Of a stretch of DNA of 58,052 nt, positions 17,244 through 25,916 are shown piece after piece. The first letter of the stretch is position 1. The number at the start of each line of letters is the position of its first letter. The DNA is from Hyphomicrobiales bacterium (GTDB lineage Bacteria; Pseudomonadota; Alphaproteobacteria; Rhizobiales; Aestuariivirgaceae): NCBI GenBank assembly GCA_025359265.1, contig JANYHB010000070.1, positions 1 to 58,052 of the forward strand, given 5' to 3'. The notes below the pieces were generated by a model, which was given only the letters and a program-made list of their open reading frames with translations, searched no databases and was not told the DNA's origin. Position numbers and translations under genes: made by a program.

Positions 17244-18002
17244 TCATGCGGCTTTTACCAGTTGTTTTACCAACGCATCAATCATGCGTGGCAGATCATA
17301 GGGGAAGCGCGCGGTGATGAGATTGCCGTCCACCACGCAAGGCTCATCAAGCACGATGGCCCCGGCGTTTTCCAAATCAATTTGGATGTTCCAGACGGCG
17401 GTGGCTTTTTTGCCCTTTAACATTTTGGCGCTCACCATTACCCATTGCCCGTGGCAGACGGCACAGGTGGGTTTGCCGGCGTCGTGCATGTCTCTGGCAA
17501 AATTCACGGCGTGCTTATCCATGCGCAGCGCGTCTGGGTTCCAGGCACCACCGGGATAAATCACGGCATCATAGTCTGCCACTTTTGCTTCATCGGTATA
17601 TTTGTCGATTTTCAGCCAGCCGGCGTTTTCCATCAGTCTGATGGCCAAGACGTGGGTTTTGGTGAGCGGCGGGAAGCGCAGACCCAGCGTGGGGTCAAAC
17701 TCACCAATGCGGGTGGCAACGATGTGCACCTTTGCGCCATGTTCTGTGAGCCAGCGTTGGGCACCTATAATCTCGACCTCCTCAACGCCGTTGGTGCAGC
17801 AGATGGCGACGGTCTTGCCCTTCAGCAGATCGGGGTTGGAAGGCGGATCGAGGAGGAAATGATGCAGCTCGCGGTTCAATTCGCCGTCGGCTGTCACCAA
17901 TAATTCGGTGGAGATGGAAGGCACCGGCGATGATGACATCAAATTCTGCAAGCGGTGCAATACGGCTTCGGTTGCATTGGTGGGTGCAAATGGCTTGTTC
18001 AT
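17244..18002 (-). CDS. DJ-1/PfpI family protein with N-terminal extension
   Basis: 252 residues from the ATG at 18002, chosen because GGGAGA lies just upstream; the frame opens earlier at 18062 without a good start. The DJ-1/PfpI domain spans roughly residues 60-250: KGKTVAICCTNGVEEVEIIGA with the conserved acidic residue, DYDAVIYPGGAWNPD, and the nucleophile elbow TCAVCHGQWVM with cysteine followed by histidine. The first 60 residues are extra compared with the usual 180-190-residue proteins. Members act as deglycases, chaperones or amidase-like hydrolases; function here unknown. It is upstream of, and in line with, the peptide importer and divergent from the Tm-1-like operon. Confidence 0.88.
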   Translation of the reverse strand: MNKPFAPTNATEAVLHRLQNLMSSSPVPSISTELLVTADGELNRELHHFLLDPPSNPDLLKGKTVAICCTNGVEEVEIIGAQRWLTEHGAKVHIVATRIGEFDPTLGLRFPPLTKTHVLAIRLMENAGWLKIDKYTDEAKVADYDAVIYPGGAWNPDALRMDKHAVNFARDMHDAGKPTCAVCHGQWVMVSAKMLKGKKATAVWNIQIDLENAGAIVLDEPCVVDGNLITARFPYDLPRMIDALVKQLVKAA

Positions 18003-18131
18003 TGAAATCTCCCATTTATCTTCTGGCTCAGTCTCTGACGATTGGCGCCAAACGTCCAGCAAAAACCGACTCAGTTATTGACAAAACTCGATTTCCGGAT
18101 TGATCTGATCCAAAAAAAATGGGAGCGCTTC

Positions 18132-18977
18132 GTGAAATTTGGTTTCAATCTTCTGCTTTGGACTCCGCATGTGACGAGGGCGCATTTGCCCATCATCATG
18201 GCTTTGAAAAAGGCCGGCTATGACGGCGTTGAAATCCCGCTGTTTGAAGGAACTCCTGACCATTACGCCTGGCTGGGTGAGGAGCTCAACAAGCTTGGTC
18301 TGGGGCGCACCACGGTGAGCGTGTTGGGCGCAGGGAACAATCCGCTCTCTGCAGATAAAGCGCAACGGCAAGCCGCACTTGCACGCGCTAAATGGTTTGT
18401 GGATTGCAATGCGGCGCTGGGCTCAGCCATTGGGGGTGGACCGATGCATTCGGAATTGGGGTATTTTTCAGGCGCGGGTGCAACGGCGCAAGAGCGCAAG
18501 CGCGGCATTGCATTTCACCGCGCTGCCGGAGATTATGCCGCCAGGAAGAATATGCGATTTGCCTTGGAAGCCTTGAATCGGTTTGAAGTTTATTTTCTAA
18601 ACACCATGGCGCAGCTGGCTGAATACCTTGATGAAGTGGATCACCCGCATGTGAAGGCGATGTATGATACTTTCCATTCCAACATCGAAGAGAAAGACCC
18701 GGTGGTGGCGATCAAAACCATCAAGCGCCATATGATCCATGTGCATATTTCCGAAAATGATCGTGGCACACCAGGGCGCGGCCACGTGCCTTGGGCTGCA
18801 ACCTACAAGGGTTTGAAGGCCGCCAAATATGAGGGCTGGATGACCATTGAGGCCTTTGGCCGTTCAATGCCGGCCCTTGCGGCGGCCACGCGGGTGTGGC
18901 GCGATTTTGCGCCCAACAAAGAGCAGGTTTATAAAGAAGGCTTGAAGTGCATGAAGCAGGGCTGGGCCCAAGCTTAA
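18132..18977 (+). CDS. Sugar 3-epimerase-like TIM barrel (D-tagatose 3-epimerase family)
   Basis: 282 residues from GTG at 18132, preceded by GGGAG; the longer frame from TTG at 18042 gives a non-family N-terminus. The start VKFGFNLLLWTPHVT is typical of tagatose/psicose 3-epimerases. All four metal ligands of that family are present with the right spacing: E146 (ALEALNRFE), D179 (MYDTFHSN), H205 (VHISENDRG) and E240 (TIEAFG). Known members epimerise ketohexoses or keto-sugar derivatives with Mn2+. First gene of a four-gene operon with split Tm-1 homologues and an SRPBCC protein; substrate unknown. Confidence 0.9.
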   Translation: MKFGFNLLLWTPHVTRAHLPIIMALKKAGYDGVEIPLFEGTPDHYAWLGEELNKLGLGRTTVSVLGAGNNPLSADKAQRQAALARAKWFVDCNAALGSAIGGGPMHSELGYFSGAGATAQERKRGIAFHRAAGDYAARKNMRFALEALNRFEVYFLNTMAQLAEYLDEVDHPHVKAMYDTFHSNIEEKDPVVAIKTIKRHMIHVHISENDRGTPGRGHVPWAATYKGLKAAKYEGWMTIEAFGRSMPALAAATRVWRDFAPNKEQVYKEGLKCMKQGWAQA

Positions 18978-18978
18978 G

Positions 18979-20178
18979 ATGGCCAAGCCTGTTTATGTGA
19001 TCGGCACCTTCGACACCAAGGGCGAAGAATTGCGCTATGCCGCACGGCGCGTGAAGGCTTCGGGGGCCGTTGCGGTTACGGTTGATGTTTCAACAACGCC
19101 AAGCGCCGCTGCGGCTGATGTCTCTGCGGAAATGGTGGCGGCTTATCACCCACAAGGCAAAGGCGCAGTATTGGGATTAAGCGACCGGGGCTCAGCCGTG
19201 GCGGGCATGGCGGAGGCTTTGACGCATTTCATGCTGGCGCGCAAAGACCTAGGCGCGGTTTTGGGCCTTGGTGGCTCAGGCAACACGGCGATTGTGACGA
19301 CCGCAATGCGCGCCCTGCCGGTGGGCCTGCCGAAAATCATGGTTTCAACTTTGGCTTCGGGAAATGTCGCGCCCTTTGTTGGTGCAAGCGACATTATGAT
19401 GATGCCTGCAGTGGCTGACGTGGCAGGCCTGAATGACATCACCCGCGTGGTCATCGGCAACGCGGCCCATGCCGCCGCAGGCATGGTGTTGCATAAAATA
19501 CCTCGGGCCAAGAAATCCAAGCCCGGCATTGGCCTCACCATGTTTGGGGTGACCACGCAGGCCATCTCATACATTCGAGAGAGAATCGACAAAGACAACG
19601 AGTGTTTTGTGTTTCATGCCACGGGCACGGGCGGCCAATGTTTTGAGAAACTCATCGACTCGGGTTTTCTATCCGCTGCAATCGATTTGACAACGACCGA
19701 AGTTGCGGATCATTTGTTTGGCGGCGTTCTTGCCTGTTCTGATGATCGATTTGGCGCTGTGATCAGAACACGAATACCTTATGTGGGTTCTGTGGGTGCC
19801 GTGGACATGGTGAATTTCGGGGCCCGCCAAACAGTGCCTGCCGCGTTGGCGGGCCGCAATTTATATATTCACAACGCCTTCGTCACTTTGATGCGCACGA
19901 CGCCCGATGAAAGTGCCGCCATTGGAACCTGGATTGTTCAGCGCTTGAACCAAATGCACGGGCCGGTGCGCTTTCTTCTGCCGCTTGGTGGGGTTTCTGC
20001 CATCGATGCACCGGGCCAGCCCTTTCATGATCCAGCTGCCGATGCCGCTTTATTTGAGGCCATCAAGAAAGCGTGGCACCCTGCTCCCAACCACAAACTG
20101 GTTGAATTGGACGCCCATATCAATGACGTTGCCTTTGCTGATGCAGTGGTTGCTGCTTTCATTGAGATAAGGACATAA
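18979..20178 (+). CDS. UPF0261 / Tm-1 N-terminal ATP-binding domain protein
   Basis: 399-residue protein of UPF0261, homologous to the N-terminal half of the tomato Tm-1 resistance protein. N-terminal [18 protein letters not shown], the block [40 protein letters not shown], and C-terminal [17 protein letters not shown] are family features. In Tm-1 this domain binds ATP; the bacterial role is not established. It starts one base after the upstream epimerase stop. The gene for the other half of Tm-1 follows two bases downstream, so the two products probably work as one complex. Confidence 0.93.
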   Translation: MAKPVYVIGTFDTKGEELRYAARRVKASGAVAVTVDVSTTPSAAAADVSAEMVAAYHPQGKGAVLGLSDRGSAVAGMAEALTHFMLARKDLGAVLGLGGSGNTAIVTTAMRALPVGLPKIMVSTLASGNVAPFVGASDIMMMPAVADVAGLNDITRVVIGNAAHAAAGMVLHKIPRAKKSKPGIGLTMFGVTTQAISYIRERIDKDNECFVFHATGTGGQCFEKLIDSGFLSAAIDLTTTEVADHLFGGVLACSDDRFGAVIRTRIPYVGSVGAVDMVNFGARQTVPAALAGRNLYIHNAFVTLMRTTPDESAAIGTWIVQRLNQMHGPVRFLLPLGGVSAIDAPGQPFHDPAADAALFEAIKKAWHPAPNHKLVELDAHINDVAFADAVVAAFIEIRT

Positions 20179-20180
20179 AC

Positions 20181-21011
20181 ATGCCGCGCTTCGAACGCCA
20201 AGCATTGCTCGGCAAATTTCACGAGATGATTGCCAAACGCCAACCCATTATTGGCGGCGGTGCAGGCACGGGGCTTTCGGCCAAATGCGAAGAGGCGGGC
20301 GGCATTGATATTATCGTGATTTACAATTCGGGCCGTTACCGCATGGCGGGGCGCGGCTCTTTGGCGGGTCTGCTTGCTTATGGTAACGCCAACGAGATTG
20401 TGGTGGATATGGCGCGCGAGGTTTTACCCGTGGTGAGGCACACGCCCGTTCTTGCCGGTGTGAATGGAACCGATCCCTTCATGTTGCGCGATCAGTTTCT
20501 TGATCAGTTGCAGGGGCTGGGCTTTTCCGGCATCCAGAATTTTCCAACGGTTGGTTTGTTTGATGGTGTATTTCGCAAAAACCTTGAAGAAACCGGCATG
20601 GGGTATGGGCTTGAGGTTGACTTGATCAAAGCAGCGCATGACAAAGACATGTTGACCACGCCCTATGTTTTCTCTGCGGGTGAAGCCGTGGCCATGACAG
20701 AAGCCGGCGCTGATATTATTGTGGCGCATTTGGGCCTGACCACGGGAGGTGCCATTGGTGCTGAGACAACTCTGAAGCGCGAAGACTGCCCGGCCCTCAT
20801 CAACGCTTGGGCTGAAGCTGCCAAAAAAATTCGCAAGGATGTGATTGTGCTCTGCCATGGCGGGCCAATTTCTTCTTCCGAAGATGCCGCTTATGTTTTG
20901 CAAAACACCAAGGGCATTCACGGTTTTTATGGCGCGAGTTCGATGGAGCGCCTGCCAACGGAAATTGCACTGACGGCGCAAACCAGACAATTCAAAGCAA
21001 TTTCATTCTGA
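20181..21011 (+). CDS. PEP-hydrolase family TIM barrel (Tm-1 C-terminal domain homologue)
   Basis: 276-residue TIM-barrel protein of the phosphoenolpyruvate-hydrolase family (PF09370), the family that forms the C-terminal half of plant Tm-1. Seen: [19 protein letters not shown] near residue 25, [55 protein letters not shown] and LCHGGPIS. The active-site-like pattern resembles PEP mutase/isocitrate-lyase-type barrels. True reaction unknown. Two bases after the UPF0261 gene, nine before the SRPBCC gene. Confidence 0.92.
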   Translation: MPRFERQALLGKFHEMIAKRQPIIGGGAGTGLSAKCEEAGGIDIIVIYNSGRYRMAGRGSLAGLLAYGNANEIVVDMAREVLPVVRHTPVLAGVNGTDPFMLRDQFLDQLQGLGFSGIQNFPTVGLFDGVFRKNLEETGMGYGLEVDLIKAAHDKDMLTTPYVFSAGEAVAMTEAGADIIVAHLGLTTGGAIGAETTLKREDCPALINAWAEAAKKIRKDVIVLCHGGPISSSEDAAYVLQNTKGIHGFYGASSMERLPTEIALTAQTRQFKAISF

Positions 21012-21019
21012 GGTGAGCC

Positions 21020-21946
21020 ATGGCCCGCGCTTATGCCAGCATTGTTCTCAAAGCCCCGGTGCAAACCGTATGGAGCTTGGTGCGCGATTTCAACGGCCTG
21101 CCCAGCTGGGCCCCGGCCATCGAGCGGTCAAAAATCGAAGGCGGGCTTGCTTCCGATGTGGTGGGCTGTGTGCGCTCATTCTACACGAAAGATGGCAGCC
21201 ATATCCGCGAACGATTGTTGGCGCTGGATGATTCACATTACACTTTCACCTATAATTTCGAGAAGCCGGCCTATCCGGTAAAAAACTATGTGGCCACGCT
21301 GCGGCTCTATCCGGTGACGCACACCGATGAAACTTTTGCTGAATGGAGCGCCACTTTTGATGAAGCGCCGGGCGATGAAGGCAAATATCAGGATATTATA
21401 TCGCGCGATGTTTTTGCCGCGAATTGGCAATCATTGGCGTCGATCATCAAGGCAAAGAAGCCTGTGCCGCTTGAGGCACCGCGTTGGAAAGGTGGATCAC
21501 CCAACAAAGTGTGGACATCACGTGTGATCAAGGCGCCTGTGCAGGAGGTGTGGAAGATCATGCGGGATTTTGCGGGCATGGGAGAATGGCATGGCGATAT
21601 CACCAAGATGCATATGTTGATGAAGCATCGCTCCGACAAGGTTTCTGGGGTGCGCGATTTTTATTTCGGTGCGGGGCACTTGAATGAAGAATTGCTGCAT
21701 ATGGATGATGTGGAGCGTTCATTTTCATATCGCATTACAAAATCGGATTTGCCGTGGCTCAATTATGTTTCGGGCCCAAGGCTGTGGCCCGTTACCAGCA
21801 CCAATTCTACCTTTGGTGCGTGGACTGGTGACTGGGACACCAGCCCACAGGATGATCTGACACTGATGCCCAACACTGAGACGAATGTCTATCAGCAGGG
21901 TTTTGCCGAGCTGGAACGCAATTTTTTCAGCAAGAAGAAGCGCTAA
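21020..21946 (+). CDS. Double SRPBCC-domain protein
   Basis: 308 residues containing two tandem SRPBCC (START-like, polyketide cyclase) domains. Domain 1, about residues 5-150, starts SIVLKAPVQTVWSLVRDFNG. Domain 2, about 165-300, starts SRVIKAPVQEVWKIMRDFAG. The paired motifs show an internal duplication. Such folds bind hydrophobic ligands in a deep pocket or catalyse cyclisation and dehydration. It is the last gene of the Tm-1-like operon and overlaps tail to tail by four bases with the rhamnose-mutarotase-like gene on the other strand. Single-domain SRPBCC proteins are common; the tandem form is less so. Confidence 0.85.
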   Translation: MARAYASIVLKAPVQTVWSLVRDFNGLPSWAPAIERSKIEGGLASDVVGCVRSFYTKDGSHIRERLLALDDSHYTFTYNFEKPAYPVKNYVATLRLYPVTHTDETFAEWSATFDEAPGDEGKYQDIISRDVFAANWQSLASIIKAKKPVPLEAPRWKGGSPNKVWTSRVIKAPVQEVWKIMRDFAGMGEWHGDITKMHMLMKHRSDKVSGVRDFYFGAGHLNEELLHMDDVERSFSYRITKSDLPWLNYVSGPRLWPVTSTNSTFGAWTGDWDTSPQDDLTLMPNTETNVYQQGFAELERNFFSKKKR

Positions 21947-22272
21947 TCCGTGTGAAAAACTTCTTCTGTGCTCGCCCACCATTCTCCGGCTTGGCGGGTT
22001 TCTAAAGCTGCTTGCATCGGGTCAGTGATGCTCCACCATTCCTGCATGCGCGGAGCTGATTTTATCTCTTGCATGTCCTTGGCATAGTCGCTGCCGTGAT
22101 ATTCCCAATAGGCGATCAACAGGTTTTCCGGCTCACGCAGGAAGATGGAGTAATTTTTCACGTTGCTCTCGGCGATACCGTTCAGGATTTCGGGCCACAC
22201 GGCAGCGTGAAGGCGCTTATATTCTGGAATGATCTCTGGCTTCAGATGAATGATATGGCACATTCTTTTCAT
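21943..22272 (-). CDS. L-rhamnose mutarotase-like protein
   Basis: 109 residues from the ATG at 22272 (MKRMCHIIHLKPE), preceded at about ten bases by AGGA; the frame continues to 22323 without family similarity. It shows the RhaM pattern: Y-x3-H then VWPEIL (residues 17-28), NYSIFL, LLIAYWEY, and MQEWWSITDPMQ. RhaM interconverts alpha and beta anomers. Last gene of the CUT1 sugar operon, so the imported sugar may be a rhamnose-like or other hexose whose anomer matters. Confidence 0.88.
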   Translation of the reverse strand: MKRMCHIIHLKPEIIPEYKRLHAAVWPEILNGIAESNVKNYSIFLREPENLLIAYWEYHGSDYAKDMQEIKSAPRMQEWWSITDPMQAALETRQAGEWWASTEEVFHTD

Positions 22273-22326
22273 GGGTCTATTTATCCTCATCAGTTGAAGC
22301 GGCAACTGTGCCCCTGCCAGCACATA

Positions 22327-22764
22327 TCATTTTTTGCTGCGCCACCAGATCAGCAGCGCCAGCACCGAGGCAATGACAGCCACCGTCCACACGAAGGGAT
22401 GAAAATAAAAAGGCGTTGCAGCCAACATGGCCTTGCCTGCCACGGTATCAGGATTAGGCGGCGCGAGGAAAAATTTGCCATAAAGATAGGCAGCCCAGAT
22501 CGAAACCAGCAAAACAATGCAGAAAATCATCGCAACCACCATGGCAATGGTGATGACGGCTTTCACCCTTACGCCTGGCCTGGCCAGCGGCAGCAAATTG
22601 TTGATGAGACCAGCCAGCACAACCAGCATGCAACCCACTGCGAACAACCCAATGCTGAATGGTTGAAAAATCAAGACCAGAGCAAAAAGGCCAAGCCCGA
22701 TGATGAACAGTTCAAGGCGCAAGGCAGCGCGGGCAGACATGCCGGTTTGGCGAATCTCGTTCAT
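22327..22764 (-). CDS. Small four-helix membrane protein
   Basis: 145 residues with four hydrophobic segments: about 20-38 (LFIIGLGLFALVLIF), 40-58 (GLFAVGCMLVVLAGLIN), 68-90 (AVITIAMVVAMIFCIVLLVS) and 120-141 (PFVWTVAVIASVLALLIWW), ending in basic RSKK. I do not recognise the family. It starts with ATGA overlap on the ATPase gene, so it is translationally coupled to the importer and may be an accessory subunit; small membrane proteins are known in some two-ATPase CUT1 systems such as the glycerol importer of rhizobia. Confidence 0.75.
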   Translation of the reverse strand: MNEIRQTGMSARAALRLELFIIGLGLFALVLIFQPFSIGLFAVGCMLVVLAGLINNLLPLARPGVRVKAVITIAMVVAMIFCIVLLVSIWAAYLYGKFFLAPPNPDTVAGKAMLAATPFYFHPFVWTVAVIASVLALLIWWRSKK

Positions 22765-23849
22765 GCGCGCACCGCCTTGGCATCTTCACCAAAAACATGA
22801 ATTTGGCTTGGGTCTGGCCTTAAATGCAGGGCTTCGCCGATTTTCACGCGCATTTGGCGCGGCACCACAACACGTATATCATTGCCGCCCTGGGTGCGGG
22901 CATGAACCAGGGTTTCGGCACCCATCGGCTCAATGAGTTCAGCTTTGGCTTGGATGTTTTCCGTGCTGGCCTTGGATTCTGTGGCAAAAGCACGCGGCCT
23001 GATGCCAAGGGTGATTTTCGGCGATTTAAGCGCGCCGACTCTTTCATTGGTGGTGATTTCAAGATTTTGCCCATTAAAGCTGATGCGGGCTTTGCCCTTT
23101 GAGAAGTTCTGCAACTGGGCTTCCACCAAATTCATTTGCGGCGTGCCAATAAAGCTGCCCACAAAGACATTGGCAGGCTTGGCGAAAACCTCATGGGGGG
23201 TGCCTACTTGTTCAATCAATCCATCTTTCATGATGGCGATGCGGTCTGCCATTGTTAAGGCTTCAAGCTGATCATGCGTAACGATGACAGTTGCCTTAGA
23301 CAGGTTTGCAAGCACTTGCTTGATTTGGCCGCGCATGGAATGGCGCAGCTCCACATCAAGGCGAGATAGTGGTTCATCAAACAGGAAACAATTTGGGTCT
23401 CGCACAATGGCGCGGGCCACGGCAACCCTCTGCTTTTCGCCTTCGGATATTTGGCCCGGCAACCGCTTGAGCACAGGGCCAAGATGCAAGATCTCCGCAA
23501 CCTTATCCACCCGGGAATTGATCTCGGCGGCGCTGATTTTTTCATGATGCAGCGGCATGGCGATATTTTGGCCAACAGTGAGTGCTGGATAGAGGGCGTA
23601 AAATTGAAACACCATGGCGATGTTACGCTTCTCGGGCGCAAGTTCGTTCATGCGTTGTCCGGCAATGATGACTTCGCCCGAGGTGATGCGTTCCAAACCG
23701 GCAATCATTCGCAATGTTGTGGTTTTGCCGCAGCCAGAAGGGCCCAGCAGGCAAACCACTTCGCCCTTCTTGACCGAAAGATCAACATCACGCGCGGCAA
23801 CAAAGTCGCCATATTTTTTAGTCGCTTGTTTGAGTTCAATGGTGGACAT
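22761..23849 (-). CDS. CUT1 ABC transporter ATPase A (degenerate signature motif)
   Basis: 362-residue MalK/UgpC-like ATPase with C-terminal TOBE/OB regulatory domain. Walker A GPSGCGKTT (36-44), Q-loop FQFYALYP (81-88), Walker B FLFDEP with D158/E159, and H-loop H192 (IVTHDQLEAL) are intact. The ABC signature is unusual: residues 134-139 read ISEGEK where LSGGQ is expected. The partner ATPase (27398-28489) has the complementary defect. Its start overlaps the permease stop as TAATG. Part of a nine-gene sugar operon. Confidence 0.92.
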   Translation of the reverse strand: MSTIELKQATKKYGDFVAARDVDLSVKKGEVVCLLGPSGCGKTTTLRMIAGLERITSGEVIIAGQRMNELAPEKRNIAMVFQFYALYPALTVGQNIAMPLHHEKISAAEINSRVDKVAEILHLGPVLKRLPGQISEGEKQRVAVARAIVRDPNCFLFDEPLSRLDVELRHSMRGQIKQVLANLSKATVIVTHDQLEALTMADRIAIMKDGLIEQVGTPHEVFAKPANVFVGSFIGTPQMNLVEAQLQNFSKGKARISFNGQNLEITTNERVGALKSPKITLGIRPRAFATESKASTENIQAKAELIEPMGAETLVHARTQGGNDIRVVVPRQMRVKIGEALHLRPDPSQIHVFGEDAKAVRA

Positions 23850-24793
23850 TAGCGCTTCACCGTTCCGAAGGTTACGCCCCGCAGCAGATGATCTTGCAGG
23901 AAGAAGGTGACGAAGAATACCGGGATCAAGAACAGCGTTTCAATGGCCGCAAGCAGGCCCCACAAAACTCCGATGCCGCCGCCCGCCACCGCTTGGCTCA
24001 TGCCCACCGGCACGGTGCGTGTGTCAACCCCGGTCAGCAGCAAGGCAAACAGGAACTCGTTCCAGGTGAGGATCAATCCGAAAACGAAAGTGGCGGCAAG
24101 GCCTGCGATAACTTGCGGTAAGCAAATTTTGAAAAACACTTTCACGTCCGATGATCCATCCAGCCGTGCCGCATCTTCAACATCCAATGAAAGTTCATCA
24201 AAAAAGCTTTTCATCATCCAGATCGTGAAAGGTAGATTAAAAGCCGTGTAAAGCATGATGATGCCGAGATAGGAACCTGAAAGGCCGGTAATACGGAACA
24301 TCAAGATCACCGGAATGATAACCACAATGGCGGGCAACATGCGGGTGGTGAGAATCACAAACAGATAGGTATCATTGCCTTTTAGCGGATAGCGCGAGAA
24401 GCCGAAAGCCGCGAGCGTTCCGATGATGAGGGCAAGAAAGACCGACACGCTGGCGATGACGATTGAGTTGAAAAAATAGCGATCAAAGCCGGTGTTTTCA
24501 GCGGCGGCACCCGCTGTCATCGAACGTGAGAAAACCGATGTGTAGTTTTCAAGAGTGGGCGTGAACACATAAGCGTCTGGGATCAACCCGAATAGATGGG
24601 TCGGAATGAATTTGGGTGGAATGGCCAAGGCTTCCGTTTGAAGTTTGAAACTGGTGATGATGATGAGCAATACCGGGAGAAAATAAATCAGGCTGATCAA
24701 TCCGGCAAACAGGGTTTGGCCCCATCCCGCCTCACTGACGCCTGATGCTTTTCGAAAGCCCAGCTTTTCCCACATTGAAGCGGTTTCACTCAT
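23849..24793 (-). CDS. CUT1 ABC transporter permease (MalG type)
   Basis: 314 residues from the ATG at 24793 (MSETASMWEKLGF), which overlaps the upstream permease stop by eight bases; a start at 24823 would add ten residues. About six membrane segments. MalG-type features: LPVLLIIITSFK near the N-terminus, FFNSIVIASVSV, and the EAA loop SLDVEDAARLDGSSDVKVFF followed by CLPQVIAGLAATFVFG and WNEFLFALLL. C-terminus GVTFGTVKR is typical. Confidence 0.93.
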   Translation of the reverse strand: MSETASMWEKLGFRKASGVSEAGWGQTLFAGLISLIYFLPVLLIIITSFKLQTEALAIPPKFIPTHLFGLIPDAYVFTPTLENYTSVFSRSMTAGAAAENTGFDRYFFNSIVIASVSVFLALIIGTLAAFGFSRYPLKGNDTYLFVILTTRMLPAIVVIIPVILMFRITGLSGSYLGIIMLYTAFNLPFTIWMMKSFFDELSLDVEDAARLDGSSDVKVFFKICLPQVIAGLAATFVFGLILTWNEFLFALLLTGVDTRTVPVGMSQAVAGGGIGVLWGLLAAIETLFLIPVFFVTFFLQDHLLRGVTFGTVKR

Positions 24794-25856
24794 GGGCAGG
24801 CTCCACTGTGCGTCGGTTGGCAATATAAAGATAAAGATTGGTGAGAACGATGACGATGAATAGCATCACATAAGAAATGGCAGCGCCTTCGCTGGTTTTG
24901 TTCTGTTCATTGGCGATGCGGATCAGGTGATAAGAAATCGTCATGGTGCCATTGCCGCCTTTGGTGAGCAGGATCACCAGATCGGCCATTTTGAATGCTT
25001 CAATGGTGCGAAACAAAAGGGCCAACATCAAAAGCCCGCGAATATAGGGGAAGGTGATTGACCAAAACTGCCGCCAGCCCGAGACGCGGTCAATGGCTGC
25101 GGCTTCATAGAGATATTTTGGCACGGAAACGAGACCGGCAAGCACCAGCAACATGACAAAAGGTGACCACATCCAAGCATCGGCAAACACAATGCCAGCG
25201 ACTGCGCCCGCCTTATTATCCATCAAAATGAATTGCTGGCCGCTGAATATGCGGATGAAATAGCTCAACAGACCGAAGGTTGGATCATAATAGTAGGAAA
25301 AGAAAACGCCTGCCGCCACCACGGAAAGCATCATCGGTGTGAGCACAAGAATGAGCAAATATTTGCGCAAGGGGAATTGCTTGGCAAACATGAGTGCCAA
25401 TAAAAAGCCCATGATCATTTGGGTTGTTACAGTGAGCACCACAAACATGGCAGTGTTGGTGAGGTTGGCCCAGTTTTCAGGCGCTTTCAATTCGTCGGCG
25501 AGAACCTTGATGTAATTGGCGAGGCCCACAAAACGAATGGTTTGCTGGTTGCTTTGATAGGCAAAAAATGAAAGGCCCAAAGACCACAGCAGCGGAAATA
25601 TATTCATCACAACCAGCACGGCGATAGCGGGTGCGACCAACAGGCCACCATAGTAATAACGCCGATAGGCATTCACCACAAAGCTGGCGGCAACCATGGC
25701 AGCCATTGCGCCCACACTCCAAAAAGAAACCGCAGGTGGCAATAAAATCATTGCCAACACCGCCACAATCAAGCCGATCATGATAGCGAGCTTCCAATTA
25801 TCGGGCGTCGGCGTGAACAAGGTGGGCGGCGGCGCGGTGGTGATCGGGTTCATCAA
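24786..25856 (-). CDS. CUT1 ABC transporter permease (MalF type)
   Basis: 356-residue permease with about eight membrane segments. Two early helices (LAIMIGLIVAVLAMILL and FWSVGAMAAMVAASFVV) precede the usual MalF-like opening GLLVAPAIAVLVVMNIFPLLWSLGLSF. EAA loop: VPKYLYEAAAIDRVSGWRQF. The extra N-terminal helices and 356-residue length exceed the usual 290-310. A hairpin with T-run (25875-25905) separates it from the upstream binding-protein gene, so read-through controls its level. Confidence 0.92.
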   Translation of the reverse strand: MMNPITTAPPPTLFTPTPDNWKLAIMIGLIVAVLAMILLPPAVSFWSVGAMAAMVAASFVVNAYRRYYYGGLLVAPAIAVLVVMNIFPLLWSLGLSFFAYQSNQQTIRFVGLANYIKVLADELKAPENWANLTNTAMFVVLTVTTQMIMGFLLALMFAKQFPLRKYLLILVLTPMMLSVVAAGVFFSYYYDPTFGLLSYFIRIFSGQQFILMDNKAGAVAGIVFADAWMWSPFVMLLVLAGLVSVPKYLYEAAAIDRVSGWRQFWSITFPYIRGLLMLALLFRTIEAFKMADLVILLTKGGNGTMTISYHLIRIANEQNKTSEGAAISYVMLFIVIVLTNLYLYIANRRTVEPAHE

Positions 25857-25874
25857 CTCATTTCCACAGGAGAG

Positions 25875-25905
25875 TAAAAAAGAGCGCGCAGTTTCACCTG
25901 CGCGC
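25875..25905 (-). terminator. Intrinsic terminator/attenuator after CUT1 binding-protein gene
   Basis: On the minus strand a perfect 8-bp stem GCGCGCAG / CTGCGCGC (25898-25905 with 25884-25891, loop of six) is followed within three bases by six T (25876-25881). It starts 12 bases after the stop of the binding-protein gene and ends about 20 before the permease start. A partial terminator here would give excess binding protein over membrane subunits. Confidence 0.75.
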
Positions 25906-25916
25906 CCTGCAGTAAG

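Noticed and set aside
18042-18131. Longer N-terminus of the 3-epimerase-like protein from TTG at 18042
   Set aside because: The extra 30 residues have no family likeness; GTG at 18132 has GGGAG upstream and a typical N-terminus.
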